From: Neostapfia colusana
Taxonomy: Eukaryota; Streptophyta; Magnoliopsida; Poales; Poaceae
Assembly: GCA_030760725.1 (NCBI GenBank)
Contig: JASWHV010000012.1
Location: 82,162,968 to 82,226,967, forward strand
Reading direction: 5' to 3'
Length of the DNA: 64,000 nucleotides
The notes under the pieces were generated by a model. The model worked only from the letters and a program-made list of their open reading frames with translations, made no database searches and had not been told where the DNA came from. Position numbers and translations under genes: made by a program. Numbering within the stretch: position 1 is the first letter of the stretch; every line of letters starts with the position of its first letter. This document shows positions 54,730 to 64,000 of this stretch, one piece after another.

Positions 54730-55500
54730 GTTGGCCACGTGGCATGTTCGGAGCTCATCTCCACAAAGGTGGAGAGGTCCGCCACTAAACTGGCTAAGTG
54801 GCAGGCTTGGGGCTCATCCCCGCGAAAGGGGAGAGGTCCGACCCCGTGGGACACGTGTTACCCCGGAGCTAGCCTCTGCGGAGGAGCGAGGCCAGCCCCG
54901 CAGGACACGTGTGCCTTCGGAGCTAGTCACTACGGAGAGAAATGTCCAGCCGTGCGGGACACGTGTCGCTCTTGGAGCTCACCTCCGAGAGGTCCGGCCC
55001 CGCCAGACACGTGTCACCCTCAGTGATCATCTCCGGGAGGTCCGACACTTTCGGACATGTGTCGCCTCCGGAGCTCACCTCCGGGAGGTCCGACGCTGAT
55101 AGACACATGTCGACCTCGGAGCTCCTCTCTGAGGAGAAAGGAAGTCTGGCGCTGCTGGACACGTGGCATTCTCGGAGCCCACCTCCAAAGAGAGGGGAGG
55201 TCTGACTCTAACACATGGCATTCTCGAAGCTACCTCCGAAGAGAGGGGAGGTCCGGCACTGACACGTGGCATACGTGGAACTCGCCTCTATTGAGAGGGG
55301 AGGTCCCGATCCACCAGACACGTGGCGCACGCGGAGCTCGCCTCTGGAGAGAGGAAGGTTCCCGCCCGCCAGGACGCGTGGCGCACGCGGAGATTGCCTC
55401 TGAGGAGAGGAAGGTCTCGCCCGCCTGACACGCTGCACAACCGGAGCCCGCCTCTGCGGGAAAGAGAAGCCCAGGCCCCGCTGGACACGTGGAGCCTCCG
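54730..55500 (+). repeat. G-box/ABRE tandem array in RLG-A5 U3
   Basis: Cores near 54734, 54850, 54904, 54958, 55004, 55158, 55260, 55316 and 55486 (CACGTG followed by GC, TC, TT, TG or GA), with CATGTG or CGCGTG variants between, spacing 46-58 bases. Confidence 0.72.
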
Positions 55501-55694
55501 GAGCTTATCCTTGCGGAAGAACGTGATTCTGAAGCAGTTTTTGCTTCTCTACGCACGGGAATACCAACACGAGAGGAAACCGACACGAATTCTACGTTGC
55601 TACCGCACCAAATCAATTGTGTTAAGATTCAAAAACAATTTAAATAGGACTCTTATTCAAAATCCAATCAGATTAGGACTCTTCTTTTCCCGAT

Positions 55695-55702
55695 TATAAA
55701 TA
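55695..55702 (+). promoter_or_regulatory. TATA box of RLG-A5 LTR
   Basis: TATAAATA followed by GAACCC. Confidence 0.65.
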
Positions 55703-57938
55703 GAACCCAAAACAACCCCTTGGTCGTAACATCTTTTCTAAGCCGATAACTTAGAAGCCCTAGCCCCAAACTCGCCGAGCTAAACCTTTCGTCGGAGTTT
55801 GACCACCGGAGAGACCGCCGACGAGTTCAGACACGATCGTCATCGCCAGAGGAAAGCCAACGATCTGTTTTTGCTAGAGGAAGGACCCGAAGGGAGTAAG
55901 TTAGGTCTCCATTACCACCTTACGACATCATCGTATTTTCTCTGCATCTGTTTCTTCGATCCTTTCGAACAGAAGTTTTTTCGTGGACAGATCATGTGTT
56001 GATCGATTGATCTAGATCTTGAGTCCAGATCATCACCGTGTCCACATTTGATTCGAACACCTTTATTCGTAAAACCCCATGCAAGCCATGCAAGAACACG
56101 TACAAACCGATCTAAAAACAGCACCATAGGAATAGCATGCATATGCACCATTGTATCTTGAATAAAGTTTGTGCATGATAATTGATTGCTGTGAACCTTG
56201 TATGTGCGTGATCATAAATAGAGGAACAAGCTCAGAGAGCTACCTACGAAGGATTACAGCACCCGAACGTCGAGACACAAGAGCAACAAGAGCCACAAGA
56301 ACAAGGCAAGTGCCCCTTGACCATATTGATCTCATATTTTTAAAACTGTTTTATTTGCGAAAAGGTGTGTGTGCTTGAGTCAACTTGATGAGAAACCCTT
56401 TTATATGAGTTTACTAGTTTTGTTAACCACACTTATCACCGAGACAGTTGATGAGTCGGGTATGGTCGTTTTTTTTTGCTTTTGCTTCGCTAATCTACGG
56501 GATATGGGAAGCGATAGAATGTGTCTAGCTAACTGCACTTGTATGAGTAATGATAATGAGAACTTGATGTTGATGAACATGAATCGGAGGGAGATCTAGG
56601 CAAGATTGGTTTTATGGAAGTGGTAGAATCAGATGGTGGTTTACTTGCCGTAGATCTAAGGACTAGTTCATGCCAGCCATGCCAGGATAACAGTGCCACC
56701 ACAAGGCCAAATATGGGTGTGACTTAGCTGACTAATTAGGTAAGTTACTAGATTGTTATGGAACGTGGAAGGCACGGGGAATGGGAGTCGAGTGAGGAAT
56801 GCCTTGGGAACTGCATGGCACAAGAGAGGGCCTGTGGGTGGGAGAATTGGAGATTCTAGCCTACTGGTGAAACCTTAGTGAGTCCATACATATAGTAGCC
56901 CCTTTGTAAAGGCTATTTTGTGATCTCTTGGTCATACACCGACAGTTGTGTACTGGTATAATGGAGGTTCTGCAGTCGCCGACGGGTGACGAAATCACAA
57001 ACTTGTGGATAAAGTGGTATAAACTCTGCAGGGTCAAACTATCATGATAGCCGAGCTTACGGTCACGAGCACCTGGACAACCCACATGATTAGATGGGAT
57101 GGTTATTGGGAGGTTATGGTATTTGGTTTTATTAATGGTTTGGTTTGATCTTTGGATTTGGTTTTCGGGACTGTTGAGTCCGGGTAAAGAGATTGGTTGC
57201 ATGACTGTTGGGTCGTGGCAATGAGCATTGGTCTCGGTATGAGACGGAATTGAATATGAGATAAAATGGTAGTGAATACGAGATGGTATTTCTGAGACGG
57301 TAGTGAATACGAGATGGTATTCATGAGCTTGAGAAAGTTAAGAAAGATAAATATCTTGAAGAGACATGAAAGTGATGGAACATGATGGAGGTATATTGGT
57401 GATTAAATACATGTTAGGATTACATTCACTTAAAGCTAAGTTGTTGTTTTTATCATGTTTTAAGAAATAAACTTTGCTTTCTGCAATGAGCCTTTTATAC
57501 CTTACTTGTTGTGAGCTACATATCATATTTTCCCACACTTTCTGAGTACATCATGTACTCAAACTTGCATTATCATACATCATCAGCAACAGGAGAGGAG
57601 TACTATGAAGACCACGTGGAGTACTAGGAGTGTGATCCACCGTCAACTTGATTGTGGGGATGGAGTAGAGATGGAGCCGCTGCTGCTGATTAGTTACTTC
57701 GGCAATAGTTTATAAGACTTTCGCTGCTAGAATAAAGATTTTTGCTGCTAAGATAAGACTTCCGCTGCTAGAATGAGTCCAAGACTCGTGAGACATTGTA
57801 ATAAACCGTGTTATTTGTGGTATCATTCTGAAATTCAGTTTGTGGATTATATGTGTATGTGTGATGAACATCCTGGGCACATATACGCATCAGTCTCGGT
57901 TCTGAGATGTTTTCTCTCAGAACAGGGGCGTCACAGAT

Positions 57939-58080
57939 TGGTATCAGAGCTACCACGTTGACTGTAGGATGTACCCCTAGTCACAAAATGGCATTAGAGA
58001 CCCGATGACCGTAGGACGCAAGCTTAGGTAAAATGCATATATTGGCATTGGAACCAACTTGACCATAGGACCCCCATCGA
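57939..58080 (+). repeat. PBS and two further PBS-like units of RLG-A5
   Basis: TGGTATCAGAGC at 57939-57950 is a perfect PBS; related units begin at 57989 (TGGCATTAGAGACC) and 58043 (TGGCATTGGAACC), each followed by a TGACCGTAGGACG-like segment. Confidence 0.78.
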
Positions 58081-58324
58081 ATAAGCCTTGAATAGGAGTT
58101 GAGTGCTGAACTTTGTGATGATTGTTTGTGCTTGAGTGCTTAGTGTGAGTTGTGGGACGTTTCAGCATTGTCCATATCCACACATAGTAGAGAGATGTGA
58201 GATGCTTCGGCACTTGTTCACATCCTCGTATAAGATGATATATAGTCCATCCACCTTGATGCATATAGATAGGAGGGATCTATCTAAACTTCTAACCTCT
58301 ATTCTATCCAATTCTCCCTCATAG

Positions 58325-59155
58325 ATGGTGAGAGTAAATGCCGGACGTCAAGGAAGGAACGTCCGTGGAACCAAGAGGATGACCACGTTGAGATTCCTGA
58401 GAATGACAACCCCAGAGCTGGTGCAAACAACTTGGAACGGTTGATGGCCATGCAAAATCAGCTTATGCAAACAATGATCCAAACTTTGGGTCAGTTGCAA
58501 GCCAACAACAACAACCCTGTTCCCATACCACCACCACCACCACCGCCACCACCACCGGCTCAAACCGACTGGGAGAGTTCATGAGGACTCGACCACCCAC
58601 TTTTGCTCAAGCTAATGACCCCATGGAGGCCGACGATTGGTTGAAATCTATGGAGAACAAGCTTGCCATAGTTCTGTGCAATGATCGAGAGAAAGTTTTC
58701 TTTGCATCGCACCAACTCATGGGAGCAGTTCTGATTGGTGGGATGTCGTTTGCAATGCTCATAACAACCCGGAGACTGTTACTTGGACTGAGTTTAAGGA
58801 GAGTTTCCGCTCTCATTACATCCCTGCTGGTGTCATGATGCTAAAAAGGCAGGAGTTTGAAGATCTCCGCCAGGGCAAGAAAAGCGTGAATGAGTACCTC
58901 AACAAGTTCACGCAGCTTTTAAGATATGCCCCCGAAGATGTCAACTCAGACCAACAGAAGCAGTACTTGTTCATGAGAGGGTTGAACAATGAGATCCAAG
59001 TTCAGCTCCTCAACAATGACTATGCGAGCTTCCAGAAGCTAGTTGACAAAGCCATAGTGGTTGAAAGCAAGATCCAAGAGATCAAGCAAGAGGGCAAGAG
59101 AAAGATGTCATACCAACCACAAGGGAGCAACGTACGCCCTCGGTACATGCCCTCA
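58325..59155 (+). pseudogene. RLG-A5 gag, partial and frameshifted
   Basis: Begins MVRVNAGRQGRN (ATG 58325). A shift follows soon after; the capsid-like core resumes at 58581 (DDWLKSMENKLAIVLCNDRE) and shifts again near 58726, where one base is missing relative to RLG-A3 (AADWW region). It then runs MMLKRQEFEDLRQGKKSVNEY to SNVRPRYMPS, where the next LTR cuts it. The zinc knuckle is missing. Confidence 0.85.
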
Positions 59156-59965
59156 TGTGACACCCTCATTTTTGGTTTCTGCATTAATTCATGTTTCATG
59201 TAGAAAAACATTTTTAAAATAAGTAGAAAAAGAGAAAATATTAAAAAGATAGCCAAAAAGAGCCAATTCCAGTTCACCGAGAGCGATGAAGACAACCCCC
59301 GCGGCCACTGGCCACGTGGCATGTTCAGAGCTCATCTCCGCAAAGGGGGAGAGGTCCGCCGCTAAAATGGCTACGTGGCAGGCTCGGAGCTCATCCCCGC
59401 AAAGGGAAAGGTCCGACCTCCGTGGGACACGTGTTGCCCCGGAGCTAGCTTCTGCAGAGGAGTGAGGCCAGCCCCGCAGGACACGTGTCGCCTTCGGAGC
59501 TAGTCACCGCGGAAAAGAGAGGACCAGCCACACAGGACACATGTCACCTCCGGAGCTCATCTCCGGGAGGTCCGTCACTATTGGATACGTGTCAACCTCG
59601 GAGCTCGTCTCTAAGGAGAAAGGAAGTCTGGCGCTGTTAGGACACGTGGCACTATCGGAGCTCACCTCTGAGGTCCGGCTCTGACACGTGGCACATTCGG
59701 AGCCACCTCTGAAGAGAGGGGGAGGTCCGGAACTGACACGTGGCACACGCGGAGCTCGCCTCTTTTGAAAGGGGAGGTCCCGACCCACCAGACACGTGGC
59801 GCACGCGGAGCTCGTCTCTGGAAAGAGAGGAGGTCCCGACCCGCCAGGACGCGTGGCGCACGTGGAGCTTACCTCTGAGTAAGAGGGAGGTCTCGCCCGC
59901 CTGACACGCGGCACAACCAGAGCTCGCCTCTGCGGAAAAGGAAAGCCCAAGCCTCTGCAGGACAT
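59156..59965 (+). repeat. RLG-A6 5' LTR start, truncated
   Basis: TGTGACACCCTC, then the G-box array (59300-59920), lost after CCTCTGCAGGACATGG where RLG-C3 begins. No TATA box is retained. Confidence 0.82.
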
Positions 59966-61227
59966 GGTGGCAGCCCGGCTGGTACCTCTTGTGGAGATAC
60001 ATCAGCGTATTCCTGCAAAAGCTTAGTGATAGAAGGAGGCAAAGCACATGGTGTGTCGTGAAGTGAGAACAAAGCTTCTTTGCAAACAAACACATAGCAG
60101 ATTGCAGTATCACTTTTTAATTCAAACAAATCAGATTTGGAAGCAAAAAAACAAGCGCTCTTTAATTTTATTTCATTCTTCTTCATATGAGCAGATTTGG
60201 AATTGTCAGTCTTAGGCTGTACCGATTTCTTCACGACATCTGAATTTTCATTTTCAACAGATTTCTTATTTTTCTCTTTGCAACCTCTAGCAATGTCATC
60301 CTTCAAAATAGCATCAGGGGACATCGGGTGCAAAACAAGTTTCTTCTCATGATGCATGAAAGAGTATTGATTTGATTTACCATGATGTAATGTATCTTTA
60401 TCAAATTGCCAAGGTCGACCAAATAGAATAGAACAAGCTTGCGTAGGTACCACATCACAATCAATGTAATCATGGTAGGAACCAATTGTAAATTCGACAC
60501 GAACCAGACGTGTTACCTTAAGCTTACCACTGTCGTTAAACCATTGGATGTAGTAGGGATGTGGATGTGGAAGTGTTGTCATCCCAAGCTTTTCTATCAT
60601 GGTAGTACTTGCTAAATTGTTACAGCTTCCTCCATCAATAATAATGCGACACGATCGTTTCAAAACTACACACTTAGTTTGGAATAGATTGTGTCGCTGG
60701 TTCTGTTCAGCTTTGATCATTTGGGCAATCAAGACACGCCTCACAACAAGACTCTCATAGTGGGCAGCATGATCAGCCCCAATGTGCTCTTCATCATCAT
60801 TCTTCTTTCCTGCTTCTTGTGCAGCAAGCATGGCATATGTTTCATTATCTAAATCACTAGCGGATGAGTACTCACCATTTTCTCGTACAACCAGCACACG
60901 CTTGCTTGGGCAGTCCCTTCGTAGGTGCCCAAAACCCTTGCACTGGAGGCATTGAATGTCTTTTGTTCTCCCGGTAGAAGCAATGGAAGAAGAAGTGTTG
61001 GCTGCAACTTGGGTGGATCCTTTTGTTGTCTCGATTGCACGCGAAGGTGCTGATTTTGATGTAGTCCTGGGCAACCTATTGGAAGCATCGTCTGGAGAAT
61101 CATGCTTAGTACCAGCAGCACTTGAGCGGAACTGCCATGAGGTAGTTCGACCTGCAGAAATGTTAGTTCTTGTACGTCGTCCCTGCACTTCTCTTTCAGC
61201 CTTACAAGCAAGATGGAATAATCGAGT
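59966..61227 (-). pseudogene. RLG-C3, CRM-like gag C-terminus and protease (minus strand)
   Basis: On the minus strand an uninterrupted frame runs from the end of the Gag core through zinc knuckle CLQCKGFGHLRRDC (near 60940), a protease with IIIDGGSCNNLA (near 60635), FGRPWQFDKD and the pre-RT segment EYADVSPQEVPAGLP, where it ends at the RLG-A6 junction. It lacks the 5' part of gag (cut by RLG-B4 at 61227) and RT onward. It is more intact than RLG-C2 over the same region and keeps the segment that RLG-C2 lost near 47063. Confidence 0.87.
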
Positions 61228-62940
61228 TGTAACACCCCAAATTTTGATTCAAAACTCTAAACCATGTTCAGAGGGGAATTTAAAAATTTTTGGACGTGTT
61301 GCATGTTTTGCAAAAATTCAAATTCAAACTGGAATTCAAATTATACTCAAAACAGAAAAGAAATGGAAAAAGAAAAAGAGAAACGGGAAAAAACCGGCCA
61401 GTGGGCCGAAACCCGCCAGCCGGCCCAGCTTCCCCGCGCCAGCCCGCCCCGCGCGCGCCGCGCTGCCTCTCACAGACGGGTGGGACCTGCCTGTCATCCC
61501 TAACCCCGCGACCCCGGACTTTTCCCCGAGCGCGCGCGATCTGAACCGATCGGAAAACCCGTCCCGCAGCCCGAATTCCGGTCCCAGAAGAATCCAACTC
61601 GATCACAACTGACCCACCGCCCTCCCCCGGCTATAAAAACCCCAGCCCCGATCAGTTTTTCTCATGCGATCGCCGATTTTCACTCCGGTGAGCACCGAGA
61701 CTTCGCCGGTGAATTCTGGCCGATCTAAGCTCGGAAACTCTGATCTAACTCGCTGGTCTTGATCCACCGCCTCCGGGGAACTTTGCAGGTGCAGAAAACT
61801 CGGAGAGTTACGGTGTAAACGCAGCGCCGACGAGCTTCGCCGTGGTTTTGCCTCGAACCTCGCCGCCGATCACTTTCCAGGACCCCCGAGCTCGAGAAAA
61901 CCCCCGAGGTGAGATCCCTGACCTCCCCTCTACCGATCCAGGCCATAAGATCACAGTTTTAGGCAGAATTCTCGAGGATCCGAAACTTTCCGGCGAGATC
62001 GCCGCTTCCCGCCGCCGTGCGCCGCCGGCAGCGCCGCCCGCGCTCGATCAGAGCGACGTGGCCGCTTGTGTGCCGTTTATTTCAAATCGCACGGTAGACT
62101 TTAAAACCCCGCGTACCGGTTCGATGTTATAATCTCAGCCGTCGGTTTAAAATCGGACGGTCCACGTCAGCCCCGCATTATAAAGACTGGAATTCTTACG
62201 TGCTACCCCCTGGGGTTCTCTGGAATTGAGAGCTAGCCCCGGAAACTTCAGATCTAGCCCCTGGAACTCCAGAAAATCATGTAAATTCATTTAAAAATCA
62301 GTTTTAGCCCCTGGACTTAATAAAAATTAGGAAAAACACCTCTGATAAGTGTAGCTAGACCCCTGGAAATTATGAAAATAATATTATAGACCCTGTAATG
62401 GGGTGAGTTCATTATTTTAGCCCTGTTTAGTATTTAATTTAAAACATTGAATATGTGACTAGTGTTTAAAAATTAAAAAGGGGGACAAACATATTGTCAA
62501 AATTAAGATAAAGACTTTCTCAGTGTTTAGAAAATTTTGGAGTGAGATAAAAACATATTTTGGACAGAATTGAATCTGTTTAATTTATTATTCACATTTA
62601 GGGACACATTTTTAAGTAAAGAATAGCTCTAGAAAAATAGGGAAAATAATTATGAAATAGTTTACATCAGAGGCCAAGGTCAAAATATGTTATTCAATTA
62701 TTTAGGACCAAAACCTATACTGTTTAGATGATGTGTATTACTAATTTCATAATAAAATACACAATTATACATAGGAATATAAATTGAAAATATAGCAACT
62801 AGTAAATGATAAATGGAGTTTTTAAAAATTCAAAGAGTTCAGTTTAGGGTTGATAGAAATTATGAAGGCACATATGGAGAAGAAAAATACTTTTCTTACA
62901 TACTTGATAGTTTAATATAAGGAATTTATTTAAAACTGAA

Positions 62941-62986
<46 letters not shown>

Positions 62987-64000
62987 CGTATGTAAGTATA
63001 AATATGAGCACCAAAGTAGGAATCATACACATGTAAATAAAAGTGTGTGCAAGCCACAGATCAACACACAAAGTAACCACAACACATGTAATGGTGAATG
63101 AATTTCATAAATATGAAATGTGTGGTTTGTATGAAGTAGAAGTGTGAACTATGTCTTATGATTGTTGTTTTTCTTTTGCTATGTGTGATGGTATGAAGTA
63201 GAACCTGTTCAAGAGCAAGTTAACCCTTTCCAAGATCAGGACTACCCATTTCAAGAGCAGCAAGAAGGAGGCAAGTGTCCTTGACCACTTTGATCCTATA
63301 CTAGGATGTGTAGATAGAATTATTTGCATTGTCAAATGAAATATGAAACCCATGCTAGGAAGTTTCCCTAGAATTGCATTACCTTGTTTCCTTGTAGCTT
63401 GGGTTGGGATTCATTTTGTCATGTCATTTATTTACATGCATATGCTTAGCCATGCTTAGAATGGGATATTTGGGACATGAGATCATCAGTTTATTATACC
63501 ATACTCTTGAATGAGCTATTGGGAGTTATGTAGAGGTAGGGATCAAGGCAAGTTGGATGTTTTGGTTGTGTGCTGGGTGCACGAGACTTGGGTTTGTGTT
63601 TAGTACTTGCCTGGATCCTAAGGACCGGTTCATGGAGCATGTAACCCGGCTTTACAGTGCCAACCACATGCTGAGATGGGGCAGCTTGGCCAATTAATTA
63701 GGTGTATCCCCGGCGTAGTATGGGTGTGTTGGATGGTGCGGGGAGTAGGTGTCAGCTGGACTACCATATGAACCGCAAGGCTCAAGAGGGGGTCACTGCA
63801 GCGGGGTTGGAACCTCTTGTATGCTGTTAGGGGTGAAACCTCAGTGGGCCCACGCTCGTCGGGAATCCCTTTGTAAAGGCTTCGTAGTGATCTCCTGGCT
63901 ACACACCTGGGAAGTGTGAATGTGGATCCTAGCCACTGGCATAATGGAGGTTCTTTTAGTCCACCCGGCAACGGGGGATGAAATCACTACTTGTGGGTAC
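61228..64000 (+). repeat. RLG-B4 LTR, first 2.8 kb (continues beyond window)
   Basis: TGTAACACCCC start next to the RLG-C3 gag. It carries the TATA box at 61632, an AC/AT compound microsatellite (about 62940-62986) where RLG-B3 has a TA run, and the R-U5 module. Candidate left TSD CGAGT (61223-61227). About 0.7 kb is beyond the edge, so whether this is a solo LTR or the start of an element is unknown. No gene. Confidence 0.9.

Larger units (their letters stand above)
54580..57935 (+). repeat. RLG-A5 5' LTR
   Basis: TGTGACACCCTTAATTTTG to GGGGCGTCACA, 3356 bases. G-box array 54730-55500, TATA box 55695, R-U5 module with CTATCATGATAG (57039) and the TGAGTAC hairpin (57543), and minisatellite near 57705-57775. 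No gene. Confidence 0.9.
54580..59155 (+). mobile_element. RLG-A5, 5' LTR, leader and partial gag
   Basis: Same order as RLG-A3. Truncated inside gag at 59155 by the start of another RLG-A LTR. Candidate left TSD CTCAA (54575-54579) has no visible partner. Confidence 0.85.

Overview
This is plant nuclear DNA, almost certainly from a grass. The whole 64 kb is a stack of nested, truncated and recombined LTR retrotransposons. I found no host gene, tRNA, rRNA or satellite array. The evidence is long LTRs, primer binding sites (PBS) matching the 3' end of initiator Met tRNA, polypurine tracts (PPT), chromodomain integrases and 5-bp target site duplications (TSD). I use working names: RLG-A (chromovirus, 3.3-3.4 kb LTRs TGTGACACCC...GTCACA), RLG-B (Tekay/Del-like chromovirus, 3.4-3.5 kb LTRs TGTAACACCCC...GTGTGACA), RLG-C (CRM-like, 1.0 kb LTRs TGATG...CATCA), RLG-D (Tat-like, 1.2 kb LTR TGTCGG...CAACA) and one Ty1/copia fragment.

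Layout. 1-3713: minus-strand leader and 5' LTR of RLG-A1. 3714-6720: broken copia gag-pol, fused inside its RT/RNase H region to 6721-10314, the 3' half of RLG-C1. 10327-22339: old minus-strand RLG-B1, interrupted by the solo LTR RLG-B2 (13763-17189, TSD CTTGA). Its 5' LTR is split by solo LTR RLG-A2 (22340-23476 plus 36219-38427, TSD ACTAT). RLG-A2 is itself split exactly at its TATA box by RLG-B3 (23477-36218, TSD TATAA), a complete and very young 12.7 kb element. 38462-48087: RLG-A3, holding a CRM deletion derivative RLG-C2 (43599-47451). 48088-54156: RLG-D with gag, a pol remnant and an antisense extra ORF. 54157-59965: three RLG-A pieces. 59966-61227: minus-strand RLG-C3. 61228-64000: the start of another RLG-B LTR.

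How the genes work together. RLG-B3 has everything expected of an LTR retrotransposon: LTR promoter, Met PBS, gag, protease, RT, RNase H, integrase, chromodomain and PPT. Only one 1-base frameshift and one nonsense codon break its polyprotein. In front of gag it carries an additional 259-residue ORF whose N-terminus copies the histone H3 tail around lysine 9, in the same register from the start Met. The same ORF, with only synonymous changes across the core motif, survives in the older RLG-B1. An element that has a chromodomain and also an H3K9-tail mimic is the most interesting thing in this window.

Other notable patterns are tandemly multiplied primer-binding-site units after the RLG-A LTR, arrays of G-box/ABRE-type ACGTGKC sites upstream of the TATA box that are shared in opposite orientation by unrelated RLG-A and RLG-D LTRs, and LTR hairpins conserved between RLG-A and RLG-B with a compensatory base change. 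All identifications come from reading the sequence; no database search was run.
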